Shown: positions 17,701-26,107, counted from the first letter of the stretch. The stretch: 64,000 bases of DNA from Methylobacterium sp. Leaf112 (GCF_001423295.1 NZ_LMNG01000009.1:1-64000), one strand, 5' to 3'. Made by a program: numbers and translations. The notes: generated by a model not told the origin, from the sequence alone.

Positions 17701-17828
17701 TGACCCTGCTGTTCCTGCCCGCCCTGTACGCCCTGTGGTTCCGGGTCGCGCGGGAGCCGCGCCGCACCGTCGCATCGGGAGGCGTACGAGGCACGATTCA
17801 GGCCGAGGCCGCGGGCCCGGCCGGATGA
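14709..17828 (+). CDS. RND family efflux transporter permease
   Basis: A 1039-aa AcrB/HAE1-like pump, the usual length. The N-terminal helix (AVTLFLIIALTGAGFFAFGK) precedes the first porter domain. The central membrane block has VVIFVSLVALGFRVGIVVAL and the charged motif LGLLVDDAIIAIEMMV, where the paired Asp residues in helix 4 carry protons. A second porter domain (about 550-840) is followed by the last helices (SLVAVFPIMLIVTLTVIMIQ; GLIALSGILMRNTLILVDQI). It uses the proton gradient to export compounds with the adaptor encoded upstream. No outer-membrane factor gene is present, so the pump must borrow a channel encoded elsewhere. A TetR regulator 207 bases downstream is the likely repressor. 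Confidence 0.95.
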   Translation: MNGLNLSALAVRERAVTLFLIIALTGAGFFAFGKLGRAEDPAFTVKVMTVSAAWPGATAEEMQRQVADPLEKRLQELVYYDRAETTVRPGLMVTKVIFKDNMPPAKLQSEFYQTRKKLSDQALSLPRGVLGPLFNDEFSDIYFALYAVQAQGLPHRQLVLRAEDLRQRLLRVNGVEKINILGEQAQKIFVEISYQRLATLGITGQQLLAALSNQNDVTPAGFVEAAGPRVYLRLDGAIDGLDAIRDLPVAAGDRSLKLGDIAEVKRGYEDPKSFEIRNDGEPALMLGLVMKPGFNGLKLGAALNAEEVAIHHEMPLGIGFTKITDQAKVIDDAIHEFMVKFFTALGVVIFVSLVALGFRVGIVVALAVPLTLSAVFVVMMVTGRDFDRITLGALIISLGLLVDDAIIAIEMMVVRMEEGADRIEAATHAWSATAAPMLTGTLVTIAGFLPVGFAASTAGEYAGNIFWVVAFSLIISWIVAVTFTPYLGVKLLPNIEKVEGGHDAIYATKNYERLRRLVRLSVDHKWIAAGITVGLFALAVVAMGRVEQQFFPNSERPELIVEVSLPAGSAFATTEASVKRIETAVRDLPEAGEITSYIGQGMPRFVLSFDPELPDPAYAQIVVQTADAAARDALRGKVRKLVDEGRFPEARVRVQQIVFGPPIRFPVAFRVVGPDLDVIRGIAAEVREVMAANANMRLVHLDWGDRTPSLHLALDQERLRLIGLTPKEAGQQLQSYLNGTPATQVRENLRSVDVLLRSPGPERRSLGEIGDLTLATKDGRQVPVSQVARLETRTENAVLKRYNRETYIRVQGDVLDGRQPPDIHAQVFPLLAPIKAKLPPGYRIDTAGAVEESEKAMLSLVAVFPIMLIVTLTVIMIQVRSFATMFMVFATAPLGLVGAAPTLLLFHQPFGFNAILGLIALSGILMRNTLILVDQIHHDRAAGLSNYDAIVESTVRRARPVILTAAAAMLAFIPLTHSVFWGALAYVLIGGVGVGTLLTLLFLPALYALWFRVAREPRRTVASGGVRGTIQAEAAGPAG

Positions 17829-17833
17829 GAACG

Positions 17834-17850
17834 TGCCCCGATCGGGGGCA
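17834..17850 (+). terminator. Hairpin after the RND pump gene
   Basis: TGCCCC pairs with GGGGCA around a short loop, 5 bases after the pump stop. There is no clear T-run, so it may be a weak terminator or an mRNA-stabilising stem before the TetR gene. Confidence 0.35.
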
Positions 17851-18035
17851 TACACGGATCGTACGCCGTCGACGGGGCGTGCGGTACGACGACCGGCCTG
17901 CAACTCCTGCCCCCTCGTGCAGGCCGGTCGAATGTCGTTCCTCGTCGGCTTCGTGGGGTCGGCCGGGGCAGCCACCGCTTCGTTAGATGACAGAACGCAT
18001 TTATATGTCGGGTCGGGTCGTCGAAGGATGAGTGA

Positions 18036-18578
18036 ATGCCGAGAGTTTCGCAGGAGCAGGCCAAGCTGAACCGCCAGCGCGTGGTCGAGGTCGCGGCGGC
18101 CCTGTTCCGTGAGCGGGGCCTGCACGGGGTCGGCGTCGCCGACATCATGGCCTCCGCCGGCCTCACCCATGGCGGGTTCTACGGCCAGTTCGCGAACAAG
18201 GATGCCCTGGCGGCCGAAGCGTTCGATTCCGCCCTCGCCGAGGATCGGCGCGGGGAGGTGGACGCGATCGTGGCGACTTATCTTTCCCTGGCGCACGTCC
18301 GCTCCCCTGGAAAGGGCTGCCCCCTCGCGGCCTTGGCGAACGACGTCTCCCGGGAGGCACCGGGCAGCCCCATCCGGGCGCGGTTCACGCAAGGGGTCGA
18401 GCGTCTCGCCTCCATCCTGGCGGACCTGACGCCGAAGGCGTCCCGGGAGCGCCGACGGCAACGTGCCTTGGCGACGCTGGCGACGCTCGTCGGGGCCGTC
18501 GTCCTCGCCCGCGCCATCGACGACGAGACCCTGGCGAACGACCTGATCCAGGCGGCACAAGCCGCCGCCACGGCCTGA
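18036..18578 (+). CDS. TetR/AcrR family transcriptional regulator
   Basis: A 180-aa regulator. The N-terminal DNA-binding domain contains RQRVVEVAAALFRERGLHGV followed by the recognition region IMASAGLTHGGFYGQFANKD, the classic TetR HTH ending in FYxxFxxKD. The remainder is a helical ligand-binding domain with a short C-terminus (DLIQAAQAAATA). Its position directly after an RND efflux pair in the same direction is typical of a local repressor released by pump substrates. Upstream, GACA...TGTC (17989-18009) and TATATGTCG might form its own operator. Confidence 0.92.
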   Translation: MPRVSQEQAKLNRQRVVEVAAALFRERGLHGVGVADIMASAGLTHGGFYGQFANKDALAAEAFDSALAEDRRGEVDAIVATYLSLAHVRSPGKGCPLAALANDVSREAPGSPIRARFTQGVERLASILADLTPKASRERRRQRALATLATLVGAVVLARAIDDETLANDLIQAAQAAATA

Positions 18579-18879
18579 GACGCATCGGCACACGCCCCCG
18601 AACTTTCACGAACGTGATCCGGTCCGGGATCTGCCGCACGGGATCGTCCCGCTCGCAGGATTTTCGCGTGCCCTACGGTGCGACGCGGTGCTGAGGCGCG
18701 TCCGATCATCGTTCGAGGTCCGAAGCCGGCCGCGTCGACGCCGACCCGCCTCTCTAAAAAACCCCCGTCCCCTGCGTAGCCGTGGCGATGGCCGAACGGT
18801 CGGGGGCGGCTCTCGATACGATCGGGAACGGACCTCGGTTCGCCTTCACGACGGACATGTACAGAAGAGGGCCGGGAAA
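18579..18879. other. Intergenic stretch after the TetR gene
   Basis: About 300 bases between the TetR stop and the hairpin downstream of the tRNA gene. I see no gene with consistent coding character, no repeat and no promoter strong enough to name. Confidence 0.5.
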
Positions 18880-18918
18880 CGAAGAAGCCCCGGACCATCG
18901 GTCCAGGGCTTCTCAGCT
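18880..18918 (-). terminator. Terminator hairpin downstream of tRNA-Met
   Basis: On the minus strand GAAGCCC, one T, GGACC, a GAT loop, GGTCC, one G and GGGCTTC form a long stem, followed by TTCGTTTC. It sits just after the 3' end of the tRNA gene and could end transcripts from both sides. Confidence 0.65.
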
Positions 18919-18943
18919 AAGTCGTTCGCACGACTAAGAAACT

Positions 18944-19020
18944 TGGTAGCGAGGGAGAGATTTGAACTCCCGACACAAGGATTATGATTCCTCTGCTCTA
19001 ACCAACTGAGCTACCCCGCC
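18944..19020 (-). tRNA. tRNA-Met (CAT)
   Basis: A 77-nt cloverleaf ending in encoded CCA (18946-18944). It begins GGCGGGGTAGCTCAG at 19020. The anticodon CAT lies at 18986-18984 inside loop ATCATAA, and the T-arm shows GGGAGTTCAAATCTC. The acceptor stem pairs GGCGGGG with CCTCGCT using G-U pairs. The sequence fits an elongator tRNA-Met; a CAT tRNA can also be tRNA-Ile2 after lysidine modification, which sequence reading alone cannot fully exclude. It lies 110 bases beyond the trpB stop, on the same strand. Confidence 0.93.
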
Positions 19021-19130
19021 AAGTCACCGCCACTGCGGGAATTCCGCTGCGGCGGCGAGATCGGCGGAATAGGAAATCCGCCTTGCGGTGTCAACGGGGT
19101 TTCGACGGGCAAACCGCCGGAACCCGGTGG

Positions 19131-20372
19131 TCAGAGCTGGGTGCCGAGGATTTCGGCGACCTGCGGAATGTCCTTGTCGCCGCGGCCCGAGAGATTGAGG
19201 ACCATGAGGTGGTCGGCCGGCTTCGTCGGCGCGATCTCGAACACCTTGGAGAGGGCGTGGGCCGGCTCCAGGGCCGGAATGATACCTTCCAGCAGCGAGC
19301 ACAGCTTGAACGCCTCCAGGGTCTCCGCGTCCGTGGCCGAGAGATAGGTGACGCGCTTGGCCTCGTGCAGCCAAGCGTGCTCGGGGCCGATGCCCGGGTA
19401 ATCGAGACCGGCCGAGATCGAGTGCGCGTCGGCGATCTGACCGTCCCCGTCCTGGAGCAGATAGGTCCGGTTGCCGTGCAGCACGCCGGGCTTGCCGCCC
19501 GACAGAGAGGCCGCATGGAGGCCCGAGGCGATGCCATGGCCGGCGGCTTCGACGCCGTAGATCTCGACGCTCGAATCGTCGAGGAACGGGTGGAACAGGC
19601 CCATGGCGTTGGAGCCGCCACCGATGCAGGCGATGAGCGAATCGGGCAGGCGCCCTTCCATCTCCAGCATCTGCTCTTTCGTCTCGCGGCCGATGATCGA
19701 CTGGAAGTCGCGCACCATGGCGGGATACGGATGCGGGCCGGCGACGGTGCCGATGCAATAGAACGTATCGGCGACGTTGGTGACCCAGTCGCGCAGGGCC
19801 TCGTTCATGGCGTCCTTGAGGGTCCTGGTGCCGGACTGGACCGGGATCACCTCGGCGCCGAGCATCTTCATGCGGAAGACGTTGGGGGCCTGACGCGCCA
19901 CATCGACGGCACCCATGTAGACCACGCACTTGAGGCCGAAGCGGGCGCAGAGCGTCGCGGTCGCGACGCCGTGCTGGCCCGCCCCCGTCTCGGCGATGAT
20001 GCGTGGCTTGCCCATGCGGCGCGCCAGCATGATCTGGCCGAGCACGTTGTTCACCTTGTGCGAGCCGGTGTGGTTCAGTTCCTCGCGCTTGAAGAACACC
20101 CGGGCGCCATGGCCGGAGGGCGCTTTCGCGCGCAGGTGTTCGGTCAGGCGCTCGGCCTCGTAGAGGGGGCTCGGGCGGCCGACGTAATGGGTCAGATGGC
20201 TGTCCATCTCGGCCTGGAACGCCGGATCGGCCTTGGCCGCTTCGTAGGCCGCCTCCAGATCGAGGATCAGTGGCATCAGCGTCTCGGCCACGAAGCGTCC
20301 GCCGAAGATGCCGAAGCGGCCACGCTCGTCCGGGCCGTTGCGGAACGAGTTCGGAGGGGGAGCGAGGGTCAC
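19131..20372 (-). CDS. trpB: Tryptophan synthase beta subunit
   Basis: A 413-aa PLP enzyme that condenses indole with serine. The frame is open well upstream, but the homologous N-terminus ([10 protein letters not shown], then [19 protein letters not shown]) begins at GTG 20372, which has AAGGA about 10 bases upstream, so I choose the GTG. PLP-binding K106 lies in [10 protein letters not shown], the phosphate-binding glycine loop is IGGGSNAMG and the substrate region GAGQHGVA is intact. It follows trpF by about 200 bases. trpA, which usually follows trpB, is not downstream: a tRNA gene and terminator come next. Confidence 0.96.
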   Translation of the reverse strand: MTLAPPPNSFRNGPDERGRFGIFGGRFVAETLMPLILDLEAAYEAAKADPAFQAEMDSHLTHYVGRPSPLYEAERLTEHLRAKAPSGHGARVFFKREELNHTGSHKVNNVLGQIMLARRMGKPRIIAETGAGQHGVATATLCARFGLKCVVYMGAVDVARQAPNVFRMKMLGAEVIPVQSGTRTLKDAMNEALRDWVTNVADTFYCIGTVAGPHPYPAMVRDFQSIIGRETKEQMLEMEGRLPDSLIACIGGGSNAMGLFHPFLDDSSVEIYGVEAAGHGIASGLHAASLSGGKPGVLHGNRTYLLQDGDGQIADAHSISAGLDYPGIGPEHAWLHEAKRVTYLSATDAETLEAFKLCSLLEGIIPALEPAHALSKVFEIAPTKPADHLMVLNLSGRGDKDIPQVAEILGTQL

Positions 20373-20573
20373 GGGCGGCGTCCTTGGATGACTTTGCGTG
20401 CGGCCTGGGGTTGGGCGGCCAGGGCAGATGCGACGACGGAACGGATGGTCCACTCCATGGAGCGGTCTCGGCCATGCCGTTCGCCTGCGGCGAGCCAAGC
20501 GCATGATCTAGACCCGCATAGGGGGGGCGACAATGCGGCCAACCCGCCGTTTCCCGAATTCGGACGCTGGATG

Positions 20574-21236
20574 TCAGGCCGCCGCCACCGTGCAGCGAGC
20601 GCGCGCAGCGGCGATGAAGGCGGCGATTCGACCCGGATCCTTCTCTCCGGGGCGGTTCTCGACACCGGACGAGACGTCGACGGCGCGAAGACCCGTGCGG
20701 GCGAGGGCAGCGCCGACGGTCTCGGGGGTGAGGCCGCCCGACAGCATGGTGCCTTCCGGCAGGAGAGCGCCGGAAAGGAGGTCCCAATCGAAGGCGTGGC
20801 CGTTGCCGCCCGGCAGGGCCGCGCCGAGGGGCGCCTTGGCGTCGAGGAGGAGGCGGTCGGCCACGTCCGCGTAAGTCTGGACTGCCGAGAGGTCGGCCCG
20901 CGTCGCGATGCCGAGCGCCTTCATCACCGGGCGTCCGGATAGGTGGCGGATGGCGGCGACGCGCTCCGGCGTCTCGCGCCCGTGGAGCTGAACCCAGTCG
21001 GGATCGGTGGCGGCGACCGCGGCGGCGAGGAGCGCATCGTCGGGATCGACGAGGAGGACCACGCGCTGCGCCCGGCCCCGGGCCCGCTCCGACAGGTCAC
21101 TGGCCACAGCGAGGTCGACGTGGCGCGGGCTCCTCCGGAAGTGGACGAAGCCGACGAGGTCGGCGCCGGCGTCGAGGGCTGCCCCGAGGGTCGGCCCGGT
21201 GCTCAGTCCGCAGATCTTGATGGCGATAGCGGACAT
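20574..21236 (-). CDS. trpF: Phosphoribosylanthranilate isomerase
   Basis: A 220-aa TIM-barrel enzyme of tryptophan synthesis. It begins MSAIAIKICGLSTGPTL; the KICGL motif contains the catalytic cysteine. LVGFVHFRRSPRHV, VQLHGRETP and the C-terminal SGGLTPETV and AVDVSSGVEN, with the catalytic Asp and the phosphate-binding loop, are all present. It starts 7 bases after the lapA-like gene, so it belongs to the sppA-ihfB-lapA-trpF-trpB run. Confidence 0.96.
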   Translation of the reverse strand: MSAIAIKICGLSTGPTLGAALDAGADLVGFVHFRRSPRHVDLAVASDLSERARGRAQRVVLLVDPDDALLAAAVAATDPDWVQLHGRETPERVAAIRHLSGRPVMKALGIATRADLSAVQTYADVADRLLLDAKAPLGAALPGGNGHAFDWDLLSGALLPEGTMLSGGLTPETVGAALARTGLRAVDVSSGVENRPGEKDPGRIAAFIAAARARCTVAAA

Positions 21237-21243
21237 CGGGTTC

Positions 21244-21618
21244 TCAGCGCGGGGCCGGCAGGGCGACGCGGTCGGAGGGGCCGCGCGACAGGCCGTGGAG
21301 CCCCTCCCCGACCGGATTCGGCGCGGTGGTGCGCAGGCGTGCCGTCTCGCCTTCGAGGCGGCGGATCTCGCGGCGGCGCTCGGCGCTGGTGCGCCGGGTG
21401 CCCGACTGGCCGAGCCAGGCGCCGCAGCCGCCGAGGAGCACGCCGAGCCCGACGGCGATGAACAGGATCACGTATAGCGGCAGGGTCACGCTGAAGACCG
21501 GCATGTCCGGCGAGAACGGATCGAACGACAGGCGCACGGCGTCCCTGTTCGCCACCGCCAGGGCGACGACGACGACCGCCACCGGGAGCAGGACCAAACC
21601 CTTGAAGAAGCGGATCAT
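21244..21618 (-). CDS. LapA domain (DUF1049) inner-membrane protein
   Basis: A 124-aa protein starting MIRFFKGLVLLPVAVVVVAL at ATG 21618. It has two membrane segments (GLVLLPVAVVVVALAVANR and PLYVILFIAVGLGVLLGGC) separated by the typical LapA loop NRDAVRLSFDPF. A charged coiled region follows (SAERRREIRRLEGETARLR). In enterobacteria LapA works with LapB in controlling lipopolysaccharide synthesis; no LapB is encoded here, so the role is only suggested. In alphaproteobacteria this gene commonly sits between ihfB and trpF, as here. Confidence 0.85.
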   Translation of the reverse strand: MIRFFKGLVLLPVAVVVVALAVANRDAVRLSFDPFSPDMPVFSVTLPLYVILFIAVGLGVLLGGCGAWLGQSGTRRTSAERRREIRRLEGETARLRTTAPNPVGEGLHGLSRGPSDRVALPAPR

Positions 21619-21652
21619 CGAAGCACTCCGATCGAATCTGTAGTCCGGCGGT

Positions 21653-21970
21653 TCACGAGGCGGCGGCGGTGGCCGCCTCCTCGCCGATGCCGGCCTCGTT
21701 GAGGCGCAGGCGCATCTCCTTGCCGGTCTTGAACACCGGGATGGCCTTCTCGGAGACGGCAACGGCCGCACCCGTGCGCGGGTTGCGCCCGCGCCGTGCA
21801 TCCCGTCGCTTCACCGAGAACGCCCCGAAGCCGCGCAACTCGACCCGGTCGCCCCGGGCGAGGGCATCCGCGATGGTGTCGAGGATCGCGTTGACCAGGG
21901 TCTCGACGTCGCGCTGGTAGAGGTGGGGGTTCTGCTCGGCGATCCTGAGCACGAGCTCCGATTTGATCAT
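21653..21970 (-). CDS. ihfB: Integration host factor beta subunit
   Basis: A 105-aa DNA-bending protein starting [20 protein letters not shown]. The beta-arm signature [15 protein letters not shown] followed by [12 protein letters not shown] includes the proline that intercalates DNA. The ending [14 protein letters not shown] plus a short Ala-rich tail is typical. It pairs with IHF-alpha (encoded elsewhere) in recombination and transcription control. It follows sppA by 30 bases. Confidence 0.95.
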   Translation of the reverse strand: MIKSELVLRIAEQNPHLYQRDVETLVNAILDTIADALARGDRVELRGFGAFSVKRRDARRGRNPRTGAAVAVSEKAIPVFKTGKEMRLRLNEAGIGEEAATAAAS

Positions 21971-22000
21971 GCTGCGGCCTTCACGACGTCATGAACGGTT

Positions 22001-22987
22001 TCAGCGGGCGGCTTCGGCGGGGCTGGGCCGCCAAACGGCCAGGAGCCCGCCCTGCGCCGCGCCCGCCGTCTCGTCACCGATCAGGCGGAGATGTGCGGCG
22101 AGCCCGTCTAGGCCCACGAGATCGGCGCCGAGGCCGAGCGCCGACCAAATCTGGAAGTCGCTCTTGGCCTTCGGCTTCCAATCCAGCACTGGCAGGTTCT
22201 TGGCGACGCCCCGCTCGGATTCGAGCCAGGCGATGGCCTGGCGCTCGCCGCCGATCCCATCGACGAGCTTCAGGGGGACGCTCTGGCGCCCGCTGAACAC
22301 CCGCCCGTCGGAGACGGTGGCGAGTTCGCGGTCGTTCATCTTGCGGCGCTCGGACACGAGTCCCTTGAACCAGGCGTAGGTGTCGCCGACCACGGCAGCG
22401 AGGGCCGCGCGCGCCTCCGGCGAAGTCGGAGTGAAGCCCGACGGCTCGGCCTTGAGGGGCGAGGATTTCACCGATTCGACCTTCACCCCGACCTTGTCGA
22501 GGAGGCCGGACAGGTCCGGATACTGGAACAGGACGCCGATGGAGCCGACGAGCGCCGTCTCCCGCGCGACGATGTGGTCGGCCGCGATGGCGGCGATGTA
22601 GGCGCCGGATGCGGCAGTGCCGTCGACGAAGGCCACCATGGGCTTCTTCTCGGCGAGCGCGCGCAGGTTGCGGTAGAGTTCCTCCGAGCCGGTGGTGGTG
22701 CCGCCGGGCGAGGAGATCGAAACCACCACGCCCTGGACCGCACCAGCGTCGCGCACGCGCTCGATGAGCTTGGTGGTGGCCTCGGCGCCGGCGATGAAGC
22801 CGCCGATGGAGATGCGCGCGATCTGGGGTTTGACCGCTCCGAAGCCGAGGGGTTCGGTGCCGCTGCGGATGCGCAGACCCACCGCGCCGACGGCGAGAAC
22901 GAGACCGCCGATCCCCACCACCCGCCATAGGGAAAGCTTACGGCGCAGGCGCCTGCGATCGATCAGGAGTTCGGCGTCAGCGGCCAT
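22001..22987 (-). CDS. sppA: Signal peptide peptidase SppA, S49 family
   Basis: A 328-aa membrane-anchored serine protease. One N-terminal helix (LWRVVGIGGLVLAVGAVGL) is followed by the S49 domain: RISIGGFIAG, VVVSISSPGGTTTGSEELYR, the catalytic Ser in GTAASGAYIAAIAADHIVA and the catalytic Lys in the VKSSPLKAEPSGF region. Length matches the short, single-domain SppA form. It degrades signal peptides left in the membrane. The start ATG 22987 gives MAADAELLIDRRRLRRK, a basic inside-facing tail. It is the first gene of the ihfB/lapA/trp run. Confidence 0.93.
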   Translation of the reverse strand: MAADAELLIDRRRLRRKLSLWRVVGIGGLVLAVGAVGLRIRSGTEPLGFGAVKPQIARISIGGFIAGAEATTKLIERVRDAGAVQGVVVSISSPGGTTTGSEELYRNLRALAEKKPMVAFVDGTAASGAYIAAIAADHIVARETALVGSIGVLFQYPDLSGLLDKVGVKVESVKSSPLKAEPSGFTPTSPEARAALAAVVGDTYAWFKGLVSERRKMNDRELATVSDGRVFSGRQSVPLKLVDGIGGERQAIAWLESERGVAKNLPVLDWKPKAKSDFQIWSALGLGADLVGLDGLAAHLRLIGDETAGAAQGGLLAVWRPSPAEAAR

Positions 22988-23303
22988 GCGATGGTTCGCT
23001 CCCTCGCGCACCGACCGTTCCCGGCCGTGATGGGTTGTCCGAGCTTCGCGCCGCCCGGCTTCGCCGCGGTTCGCGGCAGTGCCCAGGACCCTGTGCCATC
23101 CGTCGCCGGATGGACTCAAGCCCTTGCCCCGCCTCGCATCCTCGGCGTGGGTGTTCTAGCCTTGCCCGCCACGGACCGGCAAGAGGGGGCGGGCGGCGGA
23201 AGCGGGCGGAATTCGCAAGTCCTCGCAGCCCGGACAAGTCATCTCCGGCAAGTCTTCGCGGTGCGGGATGCCAGTTCTCGCACGGATATCGCGCCGCCAG
23301 ACG
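22988..23303. other. Intergenic region between rpsA terminator and sppA
   Basis: About 316 bases that presumably carry the sppA promoter. I see no gene with coding character, no strong repeat and no recognisable operator. Confidence 0.45.
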
Positions 23304-23382
23304 CAAAAACGCCCGCGCGAGGTTTGATCCCCGCACGGGCGTCTTCAGTTCAGGGCCCCGGGAGCCATCGTGGATCCCGGGG
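23304..23382 (-). terminator. rpsA terminator, preceded by a second hairpin
   Basis: On the minus strand GACGCCCGTGCG pairs with CGCGCGGGCGT around a GGGATCAAACC-like loop and is followed by TTTTTG (23344-23304): a clear Rho-independent terminator. Between it and the rpsA stop a second stem (CCCCGGGA with TCCCGGGG, 23382-23356) may protect the mRNA end. Confidence 0.85.
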
Positions 23383-23398
23383 TGTCGCGCCGGGACGA

Positions 23399-25129
23399 TT
23401 AATCCTGGGCGTCGTCCTTGTCGTCGCTGGTGCGGGCCTTCTTGAAGGCCGCGCCCAGGATCTCGCCCAGCGAGGCGCCGGAATCGGCGGAGCCGAACTG
23501 CGCCATCGCCTCCTTCTCCTCGGCCATTTCGAGGGCCTTGATGGAGAGCTGGACCCGGCGCGCCTTGCGGTCGAACTGGATCACGCGGGCGTCGAACTTC
23601 TCGCCGGCGGCGAAGCGCTCGGGGCGCTGGTCGCCGCGGTCGCGGGCGAGCTCGGCCCGGCGGATGAAGGTGGTGAGGTCGGTGTCGACGATCTTCACGT
23701 CGACGCCCGAATCCTTCACTTCCGTCACTTCGCAGGTCACGATCTGACCCTTCTTGAGCTCACCGGCCTCCGTGAAGGGGTCGCCGCCGAGCTGCTTCAC
23801 GCCCAGCGAGATGCGCTCCTTCTCGACATCGACGTCGAGAACCTGGGCGCGCAGCATGTCGCCCTTCTTGAACTCCTCGATGACCTGCTCGCCGGGACGG
23901 TTCCAGTCGAGATCCGACAGGTGGACCATGCCGTCGACATCGCCGTCGAGGCCGATGAACAGGCCGAACTCGGTCTTGTTCTTGACCTCGCCCTCGACCT
24001 CGGAGCCGACCGGATGCTGCTCGGCGAAGGCCTCCCAGGGGTTCTGGAGGGTCTGCTTGAGGCCGAGCGAGATGCGACGCTTGACCGGATCGACCTCGAG
24101 GATCTGCACTTCCACTTCCTGGGAGGTGGAGACGATCTTGCCCGGGTGGACGTTCTTCTTCGTCCAGGACATCTCGGAGACGTGGATCAGGCCCTCGATG
24201 CCCGGCTCCAGCTCCACGAAGGCGCCGTAATCGGTGATGTTGGTGACACGGCCCTTGAGCTTGGCGTCGACGGGGTAGCGCTGGGCGATGCCCTCCCACG
24301 GATCGGCGAGCAGCTGCTTGATGCCGAGCGAGATGCGGTGGGTCTCGTGGTTGATCTTGATGATCTTGACCTTGACCGTCTGGCCGATGGTCACGACCTC
24401 GGACGGATGGTTCACGCGGCGCCACGCCATGTCGGTGACGTGAAGCAGGCCGTCGATGCCGCCCAGATCCACGAACGCACCATACTCGGTGATGTTCTTG
24501 ACGACGCCGTCGATGACCTGACCCTCTTCGAGGTTGGCCACGAGCTCGGAGCGCTGCTCGGCGCGGCTCTCCTCGAGGACGGTGCGGCGCGACACGACGA
24601 TGTTGCCGCGGCGGCGATCCATCTTGAGGATCTGGAACGGCTGGGGCGTGCCGAGCAGGGGCGTGACGTCGCGCACGGGGCGGATGTCGACCTGGCTGCG
24701 CGGCAGGAACGCCACGGCGCCGTCGAGGTCGACGGTGTAGCCGCCCTTGACCTGGTTGAAGATCGCGCCGGTGACGCGCTCGTTGGCCTCGAACGCCTTC
24801 TCGAGCTTGACCCAGCTCTCCTCGCGGCGCGCCTTGTCGCGCGAGATGACGGCCTCGCCCAGCGCGTTCTCGATGCGGTCGACGTAGACCTCGACCTCAT
24901 CGCCGACGGCGAGATCGCCTTCGCGGCCGGGGCCGTTGAATTCCTTGAGGGCGACACGGCCTTCCGTCTTGGCGCCGATGTCGATGACAGCCACGTCCTT
25001 CTCGATCGCGACGACGCGACCCTTGACGACGGACCCTTCGGTGATCTCGTGCTCGAGGAAGCTCTCCTCGAGGAGAGCCGCGAAATCGTCGCGGCTCGGG
25101 TTACGCTGCAGGGCGTTACCAGCGGTCAT
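23399..25129 (-). CDS. rpsA: 30S ribosomal protein S1
   Basis: A 576-aa protein with the usual six S1 RNA-binding repeats. The first two degenerate repeats bind the ribosome (VVKGRVVAIEKDVAVIDIGA; GAIFNQVKGGYTVDLDGAVA). Four canonical repeats then show GAFVDLGGIDGLLHVTDMAW, GAFVELEPGIEGLIHVSEMS, GLFIGLDGDVDGMVHLSDLD and the last C-terminal unit. It helps mRNA bind the small subunit. The start MTAGNALQRNPSRDDFAALL has a strong AGGAGA ribosome site 5 bases upstream. It ends in a Rho-independent terminator and is transcribed alone. Confidence 0.97.
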   Translation of the reverse strand: MTAGNALQRNPSRDDFAALLEESFLEHEITEGSVVKGRVVAIEKDVAVIDIGAKTEGRVALKEFNGPGREGDLAVGDEVEVYVDRIENALGEAVISRDKARREESWVKLEKAFEANERVTGAIFNQVKGGYTVDLDGAVAFLPRSQVDIRPVRDVTPLLGTPQPFQILKMDRRRGNIVVSRRTVLEESRAEQRSELVANLEEGQVIDGVVKNITEYGAFVDLGGIDGLLHVTDMAWRRVNHPSEVVTIGQTVKVKIIKINHETHRISLGIKQLLADPWEGIAQRYPVDAKLKGRVTNITDYGAFVELEPGIEGLIHVSEMSWTKKNVHPGKIVSTSQEVEVQILEVDPVKRRISLGLKQTLQNPWEAFAEQHPVGSEVEGEVKNKTEFGLFIGLDGDVDGMVHLSDLDWNRPGEQVIEEFKKGDMLRAQVLDVDVEKERISLGVKQLGGDPFTEAGELKKGQIVTCEVTEVKDSGVDVKIVDTDLTTFIRRAELARDRGDQRPERFAAGEKFDARVIQFDRKARRVQLSIKALEMAEEKEAMAQFGSADSGASLGEILGAAFKKARTSDDKDDAQD

Positions 25130-25408
25130 TCTGTCTCCTGACAGGCCTCATCGGAGGCCGGCGTCGGCGGTTCGTGTGACGGGGCACCCTCGGCGATCGC
25201 CGCCCGCGATCCCCGGGGGACCGGACGGGCTCACCCCCCGGAAGGAGGGCCGACGCATTCTGAAACGATGGTCGAGGGCCATTCTCCAACGGGACGGAGC
25301 GACGCGAAACACGCCCACGCCTCGTCGATTCCAATCGGAGAACGGCGGTTCCATACCGGATCGCGCCGCTTTCGGCAATATGACGCGCGATGAGGTTCGG
25401 CGCGGCCA

Positions 25409-26017
25409 TCACGCCGGAGGCCGGCCAGGGCGGCGCGTGTTGCGCAGCCAGACCGCCGAGGCAACGGCCAGGGGTTCGAGGGGCAGCACCACCGGTCCGT
25501 GTCGCTTGCCCAGCAATTCGATGCCGGTGAAACGGACTTCGCGAATGGCGAGCCAGACGCCGAACGGAAAGGTGGCATCGGTCCCTTCCAGCGGGCCGAA
25601 GCACTCCTCGAATGCAAGCGGATCCACCATGATCTGGTCGTAGCGTGACAGGTGATCCGCCATGGAGACTTTGGAACGGAACAGCACCCGGTCGCGGTGG
25701 AACGACGAGAAGCATGGCTCGAATTCGGTCAGCGTCACCCAGAGCTTGCCCCCGATGCGCAGATAGGGCGGGTTCGGGCCGGCATCGCCAAAATTCGCCG
25801 GGCTCCACCCGGCTTCGGCCATGAGAGATTCTGCGAGGGTCACGGGTTCGGAAGCCCAGAGGTCGGGCACCGATGAGGTCTGGCCAGACGACAGGGGCAA
25901 GTCCGTCAGGCCCACTGGATCGGCTACCGTTCCCATCTCATGTCCGGTACCCAACGCGATCATCGTGATCCCCGGAAAATGCTGCCTCGGCCAGCGAGGG
26001 TCGGCAATATTGCGCAT
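25409..26017 (-). CDS. Hypothetical protein of about 200 residues
   Basis: A 202-aa protein if started at ATG 26017 (MRNIADPRW); MGTVADPVGL further in is an alternative. It has mixed composition with plausible strands (YLRIGGKLWVTLTEFEPCFS; VWLAIREVRFTGIELLGKRH) and no signal peptide or membrane segment. I do not recognise the family. Base composition here is somewhat less GC-rich than in neighbouring housekeeping genes. It lies between rpsA and the DUF1013 gene, behind a strong terminator, so it needs its own promoter. The coding character supports a real gene but the start is uncertain. Confidence 0.55.
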   Translation of the reverse strand: MRNIADPRWPRQHFPGITMIALGTGHEMGTVADPVGLTDLPLSSGQTSSVPDLWASEPVTLAESLMAEAGWSPANFGDAGPNPPYLRIGGKLWVTLTEFEPCFSSFHRDRVLFRSKVSMADHLSRYDQIMVDPLAFEECFGPLEGTDATFPFGVWLAIREVRFTGIELLGKRHGPVVLPLEPLAVASAVWLRNTRRPGRPPA

Positions 26018-26107
26018 TTTCTTGGATTTGGCGACCTGGGATCAGTCGCCATGTCTCGTTATCGTGCCGTTCGACGCCATCCTGAGGGCAACACCGAAGC
26101 CCGGACG

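Noticed and set aside
14526..18593. A very long open frame of over 1300 codons antisense to the RND genes
   Set aside because: It mirrors the codon structure of the real genes in GC-rich DNA, is rich in His, Gly, Arg and Glu runs, and has no domain; the sense genes have clear families.
18944..19130. An integrated element at the tRNA-Met gene
   Set aside because: No integrase, direct repeat of the tRNA 3' end or foreign composition is seen on either side.
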